The notes: generated by a model from the letters alone, not told the origin. Shown: positions 26,158-35,453, numbered from the stretch's first letter. The stretch is DNA of 64,000 bases from Kitasatospora aureofaciens (GCA_000720845.1 JODU01000001.1:372001-436000); one strand, 5' to 3'. Translations and numbers: made by a program.

Positions 26158-27033
26158 CTACTTCTTCTCGACCGCGTGGCCGCCGAACTGGTTGCGCAGC
26201 GCGGCGATCATCTTCATCTGCGGCGAGTCGTCCTGCCGGGACGCGAACCGCGCGAAGAGGGAGGCCGTGATCGCGGGCAGCGGCACCGCGTTGTCGATCG
26301 CCGCCTCCACAGTCCAGCGTCCCTCACCGGAGTCCTGTGCATAACCCCGGAGCCCGTCCAGGTGCTCGTCGTCGTCGAGCGCGTTGACCGCCAGGTCGAG
26401 CAGCCAGGACCGGATCACCGTGCCCTCCTGCCAGGAACGGAAGACCTCGCGGACGTTCTCCACGGAGTCGACCTTCTCCAGCAGCTCCCAGCCCTCGGCG
26501 TAGGCCTGCATCATCGCGTACTCGATGCCGTTGTGGACCATCTTCGCGAAGTGGCCCGCGCCCACCTTGCCGGCGTGCACGGCGCCGAAGTCGCCCTCCG
26601 GCTTGAGGGCGTCGAAGACCGGCTGCACCTTGGCGACGTTCTCCGCGTCCCCGCCGTACATCAGCGCGTAGCCGTTCTCCAGGCCCCACACGCCGCCGGA
26701 GACGCCGCAGTCGACGAAGCCTATGCCCTTGGCGGCCAGCTCCTCGGCGTGCTTCTCGTCGTCCGTCCAGCGGGAGTTGCCGCCGTCCACGACGACGTCG
26801 CCGGGCTCCAGCAGCTCGCCGAGCCGGTCGACGGTGGCCTGGGTGGCCTCCCCGGCCGGGACCATCACCCAGACCACGCGCGGGGCACTGAGCTTGCCCA
26901 CAAGCTCTTCCAGGCTGTGGACGTCGGCGAGGTCGGGATTGCGGTCGTATCCGACGACGGTGTGGCCCGCGCGGCGGATCCGCTCGCGCATGTTGCCGCC
27001 CATCTTGCCGAGGCCGACGAGACCGAGCTCCAT
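26158..27033 (-). CDS. gnd: 6-phosphogluconate dehydrogenase, decarboxylating (short form)
   Basis: A 291-residue enzyme that oxidises 6-phosphogluconate to ribulose 5-phosphate and CO2. The dinucleotide fold starts GLVGLGKMGGNM; substrate-binding GVSGGVWGLENGYALMYGG and the catalytic-lysine helix HFAKMVHNGIEYAMMQAYAEG are present. The length is that of the short dimer/tetramer class that is often NAD-linked, not the 470-residue NADP form. It lies between dnaN and recF, a Streptomyces feature (SCO3877 in S. coelicolor), and is co-oriented with both. Confidence 0.95.
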   Translation of the reverse strand: MELGLVGLGKMGGNMRERIRRAGHTVVGYDRNPDLADVHSLEELVGKLSAPRVVWVMVPAGEATQATVDRLGELLEPGDVVVDGGNSRWTDDEKHAEELAAKGIGFVDCGVSGGVWGLENGYALMYGGDAENVAKVQPVFDALKPEGDFGAVHAGKVGAGHFAKMVHNGIEYAMMQAYAEGWELLEKVDSVENVREVFRSWQEGTVIRSWLLDLAVNALDDDEHLDGLRGYAQDSGEGRWTVEAAIDNAVPLPAITASLFARFASRQDDSPQMKMIAALRNQFGGHAVEKK

Positions 27034-27241
27034 CAGTTGCGTTCCTTAGGTGTGCGAGGTGGCAAGGCGGCACCTCCGAACCCGCCGGATGCGTGCCGCG
27101 GCACTTTCGTACCCGCGTCGAGCCTAAACCCGCCCGCCCGTGCACAGCTGTGGGCATACGCGCTCAGACGTACGCCCCCACCTGCGGGTTCGTCCCCACC
27201 CTGTGGACGGCGACCGACGGTGCGAAGCCTGGCTCAGCCGC

Positions 27242-28372
27242 TCAGCCGCTCAGCCGCACCGGCATGATCAGGTACTTGTAGGCCTCGTCCGCCTCGGCGT
27301 CCACCGCGGGCTTGCCGCTGAGCAGGGCCGGCTTCGTGGACGTCGTGAAGGACAGCTGGGCGACCGGGGAGTCGATCGCGCTCAGACCGTCCAGCAGGAA
27401 GGTCGGGTTGAAGGCGATCGAGATGTCGTCGCCCTCCAGCTGGGCGTCGACCCTTTCCACAGCCTGTGCGTCGTCGCTGGAGCCGGCCTCCAGGATGAGC
27501 ACGCCCTGCTCGAAGCTGAGCCGCACCGGGGTGTTGCGCTCGGCGACCAGGGCCACGCGCTTGACGGCCTCCACGAACGGGGCGGTCTCGATCACCGCGA
27601 CGCTGTTGAACTCCGTCGGGAAGAGCGTCTTGTACTTCGGGAGGTCGCCCTCCAGCAGACGCGTCGTCGTCCGGCGGCCCGCACCCTCGAAACCGATCAG
27701 ACCCTCGCCCGCGCCCGAGCCGGACAGCGCCAGGATCACCTGGTCACCGCTGGTCAGCGCCTTGGCGGTGTCCTGGAGCGTCTTGGCGGGCACCAGGGCG
27801 ACCGCGGAGATGTCAGGGTTCTCCGGCTTCCACAGGAACTCGCGGACCGCGAAGCGGTAGCGGTCCGTGGAGGCCAGCGTGACCGAGTCGCCCTCGATCT
27901 CGATGCGCACACCGGTCAGGACGGGCAGCGTGTCGTCACGGCCCGCGGCGATGGCCACCTGCTGCACGGCCGAGGCGAAGACCTCGCCGGGGACCGTGCC
28001 CGTCGCCTCCGGCATCTGCGGCAGCGCCGGGTACTCCTCCACCGGCAGGGTGTGGAGGGTGAACCGCGAGGAGCCGCAGACCACCGTCGCCCGTACACCG
28101 TCTGTGGAGATCTCCACCGGCCGGTTGGGGAGGGCGCGGGAGATGTCCGCGAGCAGCCGACCCGAGACGAGGACCGTGCCCTCCTCCTCGATCTCCGCCT
28201 CGACCGAGACCCGCGCCGAGACCTCGTAGTCGAAGCTGGACAGGCTCAGCTGCCCCTCCTCGGCCTTCAGCAGCAGGCCCGCGAGGACCGGCGCCGGCGG
28301 ACGGGCCGGGAGGCTGCGAGCCGCCCAGGCCACTGCCTCCGCGAGTACGTCGCGTTCCACCCGGATCTTCAC
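27242..28372 (-). CDS. dnaN: DNA polymerase III beta clamp
   Basis: A 376-residue sliding clamp. It starts MKIRVERDVLAEAVAWAARSL and ends YKYLIMPVRLSG, the latter forming part of the peptide-binding pocket. GTG 28372 has AGGAGG 8 nt upstream; the frame is open to 28834 but that segment lies in oriC. Three clamp domains are visible as repeated beta-alpha patterns. It is the first gene left of oriC. Three tandem copies of the octamer CGGCTGAG cross the stop codon (about 27232-27256), so the natural end is followed at once by repeated TGA-containing units. Confidence 0.98.
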   Translation of the reverse strand: MKIRVERDVLAEAVAWAARSLPARPPAPVLAGLLLKAEEGQLSLSSFDYEVSARVSVEAEIEEEGTVLVSGRLLADISRALPNRPVEISTDGVRATVVCGSSRFTLHTLPVEEYPALPQMPEATGTVPGEVFASAVQQVAIAAGRDDTLPVLTGVRIEIEGDSVTLASTDRYRFAVREFLWKPENPDISAVALVPAKTLQDTAKALTSGDQVILALSGSGAGEGLIGFEGAGRRTTTRLLEGDLPKYKTLFPTEFNSVAVIETAPFVEAVKRVALVAERNTPVRLSFEQGVLILEAGSSDDAQAVERVDAQLEGDDISIAFNPTFLLDGLSAIDSPVAQLSFTTSTKPALLSGKPAVDAEADEAYKYLIMPVRLSG

Positions 28373-29305
28373 TGTTGCCGCCTCCTGCTGTTGCCGGCGC
28401 TGCTCGCCCTGCTTCGCCTTCGTCGTCTGACCGGTGTCGTCCGCCGCTGTGAGGGGCAGAACACCGGGGACCAGTCTGACGCACCCCACTGACAGTAGGT
28501 GCCGTTCGGGGTCAAGTCGTGACGAGGGGCGGTCGGGCTCGAGAGGGCGAGTTGTGCACAGGACCCGCTTCGAAACGAATTCCGCTCTCTCTCTAGTCGT
28601 CAGTAGTAGTAGGGCCTGTGGATACCGTGGATAACCTCGTTTGCCCAGGTCAGGCCGGGAATTTTGTCCACCGTGCCTGTGGGCGGAGCCGGTGGACAAC
28701 CGGGCCCTTCTGTGGAGAACGGAAAGTTCTGCACACACCGTGCACAGGGAGAGGCGACTTCTCCCCAGCGCCGTCCCCAGCTTTACCCACGTTTCCCACA
28801 GCCCAACCAGGCAGCCTGGTGTGACGCCTTTCACTCGACGCGGTGACGGGGCGCGTCACGTTGCCGAACAGTGGACAGCCATGTGGAGAAGCTGGGGATC
28901 GCTGGGGACAACCCCGTCCAGCCTGTGGGTTGCCCGTGGACAACTCAATGCACAGCCTGTGGATCATTTCTTCGTCCACAGCCTGTGGAGATCGTTCGTC
29001 CACGAATCCACAGGGAGCTGACCTGCCCTGATGATCCCTCATCGGCCTGGCCTGTGGACAGGATCGGGACAACTTCCCAGTCCCCAAGGTGTGGACGGAA
29101 AAAACCGGCCCAATCTGTGGAGGACGCCCGTAACCCGGCAGGTATTCGAACAGCGGCCAGGACAGCCGTACGAGCCGGTGGCGCCGCCGGGACGTGCGGG
29201 GAGGGCGCGGAGAGCTGCCGGAGACGTGCAGGAGACGTGCGGGGCCCATGCGAAAGGCGCCCCTGGGAGTCCCGGAGGCGCCTTCGTGGCCGGTGCCGGC
29301 GGCCG
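28373..29305. other. oriC: oriC, chromosomal replication origin
   Basis: The 933-bp space between dnaN and dnaA holds at least 18 DnaA-box-like 9-mers on both strands, matching the Streptomyces consensus TTGTCCACA. Examples: 28617-28625, 28626-28634, 28664-28672 (TTGTCCACC), 28691-28699, 28711-28719, 28792-28800, 28870-28878, 28882-28890, 28903-28911, 28935-28943 (CGTGGACAA), 28958-28966, 28972-28980 (TCGTCCACA), 28984-28992, 28996-29004, 29004-29012, 29053-29061 (TGTGGACAG), 29090-29098, 29116-29124. Most lie in two clusters (28.6-28.7 kb and 28.87-29.12 kb) separated by about 70 bp around 28801-28869 with few boxes, as in known Streptomyces origins. No A+T-rich 13-mers as in E. coli are seen. 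Confidence 0.95.
29254..29284 (-). terminator. dnaA terminator at the edge of oriC
   Basis: On the minus strand an 8-bp stem (AAGGCGCC with GGCGCCTT) with an inner GGGA/TCCC pairing is followed by TTTCG. It lies 21 bp after the dnaA stop codon and would keep dnaA transcription from running into oriC. Confidence 0.6.
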
Positions 29306-31279
29306 TCAGCCGTTCTTGATGCGGTTGGTCAGCTCGGTCACCTGGTTGTAGATCGAGCGCCGCTCGGCCATCAGATTGCGGATCTTGCGGTCGGCGTGCA
29401 TCACCGTGGTGTGGTCCCGGCCGCCGAACAGCGCGCCGATCTTCGGCAGCGAGAGGTCCGTCAGCTCACGGCACAGGTACATGGCGATCTGCCGGGCCGT
29501 CACCAGCGCCCGCCCGCGCGAGGTGCCGCACAGGTCCTCGACCGTGAGGCCGAAGTAGTCCGCGGTCGCGCCCATGATGGCCGTGGACGTGATCTCGGGG
29601 GCCGAGTCCTCGCCGCCGGGGATCAGGTCCTTGAGGACGATCTCGGTCAGGCCCAGGTCCACCGGCTGCCGGTTGAGCGACGCGAACGCCGTCACCCGGA
29701 TCAGCGCGCCCTCCAGCTCGCGGATGTTGCGCGAGATCCGCGAGGCGATGAACTCCAGTACCTCCGGCGGGGCGTTGAGCTGCTCCTGGACCGCCTTCTT
29801 GCGCAGGATCGCGATGCGCGTCTCCAGCTCCGGCGGCTGGACGTCGGTGATCAGCCCCCACTCGAAGCGGTTGCGGAGCCGGTCCTCCAGGGTCACCAGC
29901 TGCTTGGGCGGCCGGTCGCTGGAGAGCACGATCTGCTTGTTGGCGTTGTGGAGGGTGTTGAAGGTGTGGAAGAACTCCTCCTGCGTCGACTCCTTGTCCG
30001 CGAGGAACTGGATGTCGTCCACGAGCAGGATGTCCATCTCGCGGTAGCGCTTGCGGAAGCTGTCGCCCTTGCCGTCGCGGATGGAGTTGATGAACTCGTT
30101 GGTGAACTCCTCCGAGCTGACGTAGCGCACGCGCGTGCCGGGGTAGAGGCTGCGCGCGTAGTGCCCGATGGCGTGCAGGAGGTGGGTCTTGCCGAGTCCC
30201 GACTCCCCGTAGATGAACAGGGGGTTGTAGGCCTTCGCGGGCGCCTCGGCGACGGCGACGGCCGCCGCGTGGGCGAAGCGGTTGGAGGCGCCGATGACGA
30301 AGGTGTCGAAGAGGTACTTCGGGTTCAGGCGCGCGGTCGGCTCGCCGGGGCCGGTCGCCGGCGCGGGCTGTGCGGCCAGCGGTCCGGGCGCCCCGGTCGC
30401 GGGCCCGGGGCCGACCGGGCCGCCGCGGTGGACGTGTCCGGACCCGGCCGGGGGCTCGGGCAGCTCACGGCGCGGACCGCGCTGCTCGTAGTCGCCGCGC
30501 TGCTGGTCGTAGTCCCCGCGCGGATTGTCGTACTCGACCCGGGACTGTTCGTAGTCGCCGCGGGGCTTGTCGTAGTCGCCCCGGGACTGTTCGTACTCGC
30601 CGCGCTGGCTGTCGTACGAGGGGCGTTCCGGGGGCTGCGGCCGGTAGTCCTGCTGGTAGGGGGCCTGGGACTCGCGGGAGTAGGGCGGCGGCTCCTGGCC
30701 GTACGGCTCCTGCGACGGGGAGGCGTAGGGGTCCCTCTCGGGGAAGCCGAGGCGCTGCTGCTGCCAGCCGTAGTCGTCCTGCTGCGCGGGGCGGGGCCAG
30801 GAGCCGGGCTCGGGGCGCTGGTACTCCTGCGGGTAGGCGGGCCTGGCGCTGGGCAGCTGGTCGGCGCGGTTGCGGCCGTACCCCTCGTACTCGTCGCGGT
30901 ACTCCTCGCGGCCGCCCTGGCCGGGGGCGGGAAGCTCGGGCTCCTCGTAGCGGGGCTGGGGGCGGGAGGGCGGTGCCTGGGGGGCGGGCCCGGCCGGTTC
31001 GCCCGCGGTGTCGTCGACGGTGATCGCGATGCGGATCGGTCGCCCGCACTCGCGGCTCAGGGTCTCGCTGACGATCGGTGCGAGACGGCCCTCCAGTACG
31101 CCCTTCGCAAATTCGTTCGGTACGGCGAGCAGGGCGGTGTCGGCGACCAGCGCGAGCGGCTGGCAGCGGCGGATCCAGTGCTCGTCCTTCGACTCGACGC
31201 CCTGCCCGCGGCCCTCTCCGAGAAGTTGCTCCAATACGCGTGGCCACACTGCGGCAAGATCGGCAGGTACGTCAGCCAC
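29306..31279 (-). CDS. dnaA: Chromosomal replication initiator DnaA
   Basis: A 657-residue AAA+ initiator. Domain I (1-85, [20 protein letters not shown]) binds DnaB/helper proteins. Domain II is the large disordered Pro/Arg/Gln/Asp-rich segment (about 90-310) that is expanded in Streptomyces, with repeats such as [13 protein letters not shown]. Domain III has Walker [10 protein letters not shown], Walker [14 protein letters not shown]. Domain IV has the DnaA-box recognition [18 protein letters not shown] 31279 is the start. Two DnaA boxes and a promoter lie in the upstream gap, pointing to autoregulation. Confidence 0.98.
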
Positions 31280-31380
31280 AGGGCACGCTCTCTCACGAGT
31301 CCCTCGAAGGTGTGATTCGGGGACGGGTCGGGATGAAACTCGGGTGGGGCAGGGATAAGGGAACGAATCGGAGTCCAGTC

Positions 31381-31435
31381 ACGGTAGTCAGCGCACCGGG
31401 TAGGGTTCAAGTTGTTGTCCCCAGCCTGTGGACAA
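31381..31435 (-). promoter_or_regulatory. dnaA promoter with two DnaA boxes
   Basis: On the minus strand TTGAAC (31405-31410), 18-nt spacer, TACCGT (31381-31386). Directly upstream are a weak DnaA box TTGTCCCCA (31415-31423) and a perfect one on the other strand, TGTGGACAA (31427-31435). The first box abuts the -35, so DnaA bound here should affect its own transcription. Confidence 0.55.
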
Positions 31436-31457
31436 GTGTCTCCCGGTCACCGCTGGT

Positions 31458-31487
31458 TTGACCGAATGGCGCAGTCGCACGTACCGT
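31458..31487 (+). promoter_or_regulatory. Candidate rpmH promoter, divergent from dnaA
   Basis: TTGACC (31458-31463), 18-nt spacer, TACCGT (31482-31487), about 165 nt before rpmH. The -10 is the same hexamer as in the candidate dnaA promoter on the other strand. The DnaA boxes (31415-31435) lie between the two. The remaining gap 31280-31655 holds no gene. Confidence 0.45.
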
Positions 31488-31655
31488 AACCAGGTCGAGT
31501 TGTCGATGGCTGCTGCCGCCTGCCTCCGATGGGCACAGGTCACGTCCAAGGTGATCGAAAAGCGGTGCACTCGGGCGTAACGCGAGCTACTCGTGGGCGC
31601 ACGGTGACAGCCAGGACGGCACCCCGCCAACCCCGATTCTTTCTGGAGCCCCCGA

Positions 31656-31793
31656 GTGAGCAAGCGCACCTTCCAGCCGAACAACCGTCGCCGCGCGAAG
31701 ACCCACGGCTTCCGGCTGCGTATGCGTACCCGTGCCGGCCGCGCGATTCTCGCGACCCGCCGCAGCAAGGGTCGCGCCCGTCTGTCCGCCTGA
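31656..31793 (+). CDS. rpmH: 50S ribosomal protein L34
   Basis: A 45-residue, strongly basic protein: MSKRTFQPNNRRRAKTHGFR at the start and ATRRSKGRARLSA at the end, the universal L34 pattern. GTG 31656 has GGAG at 31645-31648 upstream. It is followed by rnpA 21 nt later, the conserved rpmH-rnpA order. Confidence 0.97.
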   Translation: MSKRTFQPNNRRRAKTHGFRLRMRTRAGRAILATRRSKGRARLSA

Positions 31794-31814
31794 TCCCGGT
31801 CAGGTCATGACATC

Positions 31815-32186
31815 GTGCTGCCCACCGAGAACCGGCTGAGGCGGCGCGAGGACTTCGCGACCGCGGTACGACGAGGACGCCGGGCCGGCCGTCCGGCCCT
31901 CGTCGTCCACCTTCGAAGCGGTGCCACGGACCCGCACGCGCCTGGGGAGAGCGCTCCCCGGACACGTGCGGGTTTCGTCGTGAGCAAAGCCGTGGGCGGT
32001 GCGGTCGTGCGCAACAAGGTGAAGCGGAGGCTTCGCCATCTGATGCGCGACCGGATCGACCTGTTGCCCCCCGGTAGCCTGGTAGTCGTACGAGCGCTGC
32101 CCGGTGCGGGTGACGCCGACCATGCACAGCTGGCCCGAGACCTGGACGCCGCCCTGGCGCGGCTACTGGGAGGGGGCGCGCGATGA
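31815..32186 (+). CDS. rnpA: Ribonuclease P protein component
   Basis: A 123-residue protein that assists the catalytic RNA in removing tRNA 5' leaders. It begins LPTENRLRRREDFATAVRRG and carries the signature VVRNKVKRRLRHLMRD. GTG 31815 is the start. It overlaps yidD by 4 bp (ATGA). Confidence 0.97.
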   Translation: MLPTENRLRRREDFATAVRRGRRAGRPALVVHLRSGATDPHAPGESAPRTRAGFVVSKAVGGAVVRNKVKRRLRHLMRDRIDLLPPGSLVVVRALPGAGDADHAQLARDLDAALARLLGGGAR

Positions 32187-32557
32187 AGTACCCGCTGCTG
32201 GCTCTGATCAAGCTCTACCAGTGGACGATCAGTCCGCTGCTGGGGCCGGTGTGCAAGTACTACCCGTCGTGTTCCCACTACGGCTACACGGCCATCGACC
32301 GGCACGGAGCCGTCAAGGGCACGGCACTCACCGCCTGGCGCATCCTGCGGTGCAATCCGTGGTCGCTGGGCGGCGTGGACCATGTTCCGCCGCGCAAGCG
32401 CCCGCGGTGGCACGAAATGCTGCGTGCCGCCTGGCGGGCACGCAAGGGCGGGACCTCCGCCGCCGAACCGGCCACCGAAGGAAGGCCTGCTCATCCGAGC
32501 TCGTCCGATCCTTCGGGCCCGGCCGCAGAGACCTCGCCCCATGCCCAAGGAGCATGA
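32183..32557 (+). CDS. yidD: Membrane protein insertion efficiency factor YidD
   Basis: A 124-residue protein with the YidD core LLALIKLYQWTISPLLGPVCKYYPSCSHYGYTAI (shown in part as KYYPSCSHYG) with the conserved cysteines, and CNPWSLGGVDHVP. An amphipathic N-terminal helix associates with the membrane and supports YidC. The last 35 residues are a non-conserved Ser/Pro/Ala tail. It lies 3 nt before yidC. Confidence 0.95.
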   Translation: MKYPLLALIKLYQWTISPLLGPVCKYYPSCSHYGYTAIDRHGAVKGTALTAWRILRCNPWSLGGVDHVPPRKRPRWHEMLRAAWRARKGGTSAAEPATEGRPAHPSSSDPSGPAAETSPHAQGA

Positions 32558-32560
32558 TTA

Positions 32561-33856
32561 GTGGACACGATTGCCAGCCTCTTCAGCTTTATCACCTGGC
32601 CCGTCTCCTGGGTCATCGTCCAGTTCCACACGGTGTACGGGGCGATCTTCGGACCTGACACCGGATGGGCCTGGGGCCTGTCCATCGTGTCCCTGGTGAT
32701 CCTCATCCGTATCTGCCTGATCCCGCTCTTCGTGAAGCAGATCAAGGCGACGCGCGGAATGCAGACGCTCCAGCCGGAGATGAAGAAGATCCAGGAGCGC
32801 TACAAGAACGACAAGCAGCGTCAGTCCGAAGAGATGATGAAGCTGTACAAGGAGACGGGTACCAACCCGCTCTCCTCGTGCCTTCCCATCCTGGCGCAGT
32901 CCCCGTTCTTCTTCGCCCTGTACCACGTGCTCAACGGCATCGCGTCCGGTGACACCATCGGCGCGGTCAACCAGGACCTGCTCGAGAGCGCGCAGAAGGC
33001 GCACATCTTCGGGGCCCCGCTGGCCTCCAAGTTCTTCAGCAGCGAGAGCGACGTCGCCGCCCTCAGCGCCTCCCTGACCGACGTCCGCGTCGTCACCGCG
33101 ATCATGATCGTGCTGATGTCGGCCTCGCAGTTCTTCACCCAGCGCCAGCTGATGACGAAGAACGTCGACACCACGGTGAAGACGCCGTTCATGCAGCAGC
33201 AGAAGATGCTGATGTACGTCTTCCCCGTCATGTTCGCCGTTTTCGGCGTCAACTTCCCCGTCGGTGTCCTCGTCTACTGGCTGACCACCAACGTGTGGAC
33301 CATGGGCCAGCAGATGTACGTCATCCGCAACAACCCGACGCCGGGTTCCAAGGCGCAGGCCGCCTACCTGGAGCGGCTGCACAAGAGCGTCACCGAGCAC
33401 GGCAAGACCCGTCGCCGGGGCGAGAAGGCCATCGTGAAGGCCATCGTCGCCAAGGGCCGGGACCGCAACGAGGCCGAGCGGAAGTTCATCAACGGTCTGA
33501 ACAAGGCGGGCCTGGCGGCTCAGGCCGACGGCAACGTGGTGAAGAGCGACACCGCCGTGGCCGCCCAGAGCGCGGACGGCTCGACCGTGACGACCGCGGC
33601 TCAGCCCAAGCGCCAGCAGCCCAAGCGGCAGAGCAAGTCCCAGCGCCAGGCCAAGCCCGCCGGCGAGGCCGAGCCGAAGACGTCGCTGACCAAGTCGGAC
33701 GAGCCGCAGGACGCCAAGCCGGCCGGCGAGCAGGACGCCAAGCCTGCCTCCGGTGCCAAGAAGCCGGCTCAGAAGTCCGGCGGCGGTGGCCGCAGCAAGG
33801 CCCAGTCCGGACAGCGCAAGGGCCCGCAGCGGCCCAAGTCCCCGTCGAAGAAGTAA
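32561..33856 (+). CDS. yidC: Membrane protein insertase YidC/Oxa1
   Basis: A 431-residue insertase. Hydrophobic helices begin near residues 4-24 and 36-58 (WGLSIVSLVILIRICLIPLFVKQ), followed by the coiled C1 hairpin (GMQTLQPEMKKIQERYKNDKQRQSEEMM in pieces) and further helices around 105-125, 175-190, 215-245. R51 in the LIRICLIP segment is in the position of the conserved groove arginine. The C-terminal 130 residues are Lys/Ala/Gln-rich and disordered, as in other actinobacterial YidC, and may contact ribosomes. There is no N-terminal signal or large periplasmic domain of the Gram-negative type. Confidence 0.95.
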   Translation: MDTIASLFSFITWPVSWVIVQFHTVYGAIFGPDTGWAWGLSIVSLVILIRICLIPLFVKQIKATRGMQTLQPEMKKIQERYKNDKQRQSEEMMKLYKETGTNPLSSCLPILAQSPFFFALYHVLNGIASGDTIGAVNQDLLESAQKAHIFGAPLASKFFSSESDVAALSASLTDVRVVTAIMIVLMSASQFFTQRQLMTKNVDTTVKTPFMQQQKMLMYVFPVMFAVFGVNFPVGVLVYWLTTNVWTMGQQMYVIRNNPTPGSKAQAAYLERLHKSVTEHGKTRRRGEKAIVKAIVAKGRDRNEAERKFINGLNKAGLAAQADGNVVKSDTAVAAQSADGSTVTTAAQPKRQQPKRQSKSQRQAKPAGEAEPKTSLTKSDEPQDAKPAGEQDAKPASGAKKPAQKSGGGGRSKAQSGQRKGPQRPKSPSKK

Positions 33857-33871
33857 GAAGGAGTCCATCCC

Positions 33872-34384
33872 GTGACGGAAGGCATCACCTCCGCCGCTGC
33901 CGAGGGTGCAGACACCCTCACCCGCCTCGAGCAGGAGGGCGAGATCGCCGCGGACTACCTGGAGGGTCTGCTCGACATCGCCGACCTCGACGGCGACATC
34001 GACATGGACGTCGAGGCCGACCGCGCCTCCGTCTCGATCATCAGCGACAGCCAGAGCAGGGACCTGCAGAAGCTGGTCGGCCGGGATGGCGAGGTGCTGG
34101 AGGCTCTGCAGGAGCTCACGCGCCTGGCCGTGCACCGGGAGACCGGTGACCGCAGCCGACTGATGCTCGACATCGCGGGTTACCGGGCCGACAAGCGCGC
34201 CGAGCTGTCCGAGCTGGGCGCCAAGGCCGCGGCCGAGGTCAAGAGCAGCGGCGAGGCCGTGCGGATGAAGCCGATGACGCCCTTCGAGCGCAAGGTCGTG
34301 CACGACGCGGTCAAGGCCGCCGGACTGCGCAGCGAGTCCGAGGGCGAGGAGCCGGAGCGCTTCGTCGTCGTGCTTCCCGCCTGA
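33872..34384 (+). CDS. khpB: RNA-binding protein KhpB (Jag), KH-R3H
   Basis: A 170-residue protein with a KH domain (LQKLVGRDGEVLEALQELTRLAVH) and C-terminal R3H domain (MKPMTPFERKVVHDAVKAAG ... SESEGEEPERFVVVLPA in pieces). The typical SpoIIIJ-associated order yidC-jag is kept, 15 nt apart. It binds RNA, with KhpA as partner in other bacteria. The N-terminal Jag domain of Firmicutes is missing, as is usual in actinomycetes. Confidence 0.93.
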   Translation: MTEGITSAAAEGADTLTRLEQEGEIAADYLEGLLDIADLDGDIDMDVEADRASVSIISDSQSRDLQKLVGRDGEVLEALQELTRLAVHRETGDRSRLMLDIAGYRADKRAELSELGAKAAAEVKSSGEAVRMKPMTPFERKVVHDAVKAAGLRSESEGEEPERFVVVLPA

Positions 34385-34401
34385 TCGGTTCTCTGGTTCT
34401 C

Positions 34402-34437
34402 CGGCCCCGTCTGTTGCGCAGGCGGGGCCGAATTTTG
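34402..34437 (+). terminator. Intrinsic terminator after khpB
   Basis: A 12-bp stem (34402-34413 with 34419-34430, one G-U pair), 5-nt loop TTGCG, then AATTTTGT. It separates the rpmH-rnpA-yidD-yidC-khpB run from rsmG. Confidence 0.85.
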
Positions 34438-34508
34438 TCAGCCTGATAGTTCTGGTGGTTCTGGTACCGACGCCCGGGGCGCCGGTGCCGTACGGAAGGA
34501 CGGTCCCC

Positions 34509-35228
34509 GTGTCGGAGGCAGCGGAGCTCCCCCCTGTACCCGAGCAGGCACGTGACGTGTTCGGTGATCGCTACGCGGACGCGGTCCGCTACGCGGAACT
34601 GCTTGCCGAGGCGGGGGTGAAGCGCGGCCTGATCGGTCCGCGTGAAGTTCCCCGGCTCTGGGAGCGGCACCTGCTGAACTGCGCCGTGCTCTCCGAGGTC
34701 GTGCCCGAGGGAGTGACGGTGTGCGACGTCGGCTCGGGAGCCGGCCTTCCCGGGATCCCGCTGGCGCTGGTCCGGGAGGACCTGAAGATCACCCTTCTTG
34801 AGCCACTGCTGCGCCGCACGAATTTCCTCACCGAGGTCGTGGAGCTGCTGGGCCTGGATCATGTCACCGTCGTGCGCGGCCGGGCCGAGGAGGTCATGGG
34901 CAAGCTGCCGCCGGTACATGTGGTGACGGCCCGTGCCGTCGCTCCGCTGGACCGCCTCGCCACCTGGGGCATTCCGCTGCTGCGCCCGTACGGCGAGATG
35001 CTCGCTCTCAAGGGCGACACGGCCGAGGAAGAGCTGAAGGCGGCGACCGCTGCGCTGAGCAAGCTCGGTGCGGAGGAGACGTCCATCCTCCATGTCGGAG
35101 AGGGTGTCGTGGACCCCATGTCCACCGTGGTGCGGGTCGAGGTTGGCGAGAGCCCCGGTGGTGTGCGCTTCGCCGCCAAGCGAGCCAAGGCCGCCCGGAC
35201 CGGACGGACACGCCGACGTCGCGGATAG
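34509..35228 (+). CDS. rsmG: 16S rRNA (guanine-N7) methyltransferase RsmG
   Basis: A 239-residue SAM-dependent methyltransferase modifying 16S rRNA G527 (E. coli numbering); loss gives low-level streptomycin resistance and antibiotic overproduction in Streptomyces. The SAM loop is VCDVGSGAGLPGIPLAL and the next acidic residue lies in LLEPLLRRTNFL. GTG 34509 is chosen since GGAAGGA lies about 9 nt upstream; the frame runs to 34455 without a ribosome site. Basic tail TGRTRRRRG. Confidence 0.95.
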   Translation: MSEAAELPPVPEQARDVFGDRYADAVRYAELLAEAGVKRGLIGPREVPRLWERHLLNCAVLSEVVPEGVTVCDVGSGAGLPGIPLALVREDLKITLLEPLLRRTNFLTEVVELLGLDHVTVVRGRAEEVMGKLPPVHVVTARAVAPLDRLATWGIPLLRPYGEMLALKGDTAEEELKAATAALSKLGAEETSILHVGEGVVDPMSTVVRVEVGESPGGVRFAAKRAKAARTGRTRRRRG

Positions 35229-35317
35229 CCCCGATGATCCGCCGTACTCCACACAAGCTGCCCTGCTTGCGTATGCCGGAGTGTCGCGGCAGCTAGGCGT
35301 CGGCTGCGCTGCATCGT

Positions 35318-35331
35318 GTTTCACGTGAAAC
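35318..35331. other. parS centromere site 1
   Basis: Perfect 14-bp ParB-binding palindrome GTTTCACGTGAAAC, 172 bp upstream of the proposed parA start. Confidence 0.95.
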
Positions 35332-35426
35332 GTCGCTCACTGTTGCACGGCATCATCAGCCGCGGCCGCGCCGCGGCTGACCCCCGCGACCGAAAGCCTC
35401 TCGGGTCGCTCGGAGAGGGTACGGAG

Positions 35427-35453
35427 TTGTCCACAGAGGTGGATTTCTCCACA
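35427..35453 (+). promoter_or_regulatory. Two DnaA boxes upstream of parA
   Basis: TTGTCCACA (35427-35435, perfect) and TTCTCCACA (35445-35453), same strand, 18 bp apart, 37 bp before the proposed parA start codon. They would lie inside the coding sequence if the longer parA frame were used. Confidence 0.65.

Noticed and set aside
28871..31315. 814-codon plus-strand frame opposite dnaA and crossing oriC
   Set aside because: Shadow of dnaA; it would code through the DnaA boxes.
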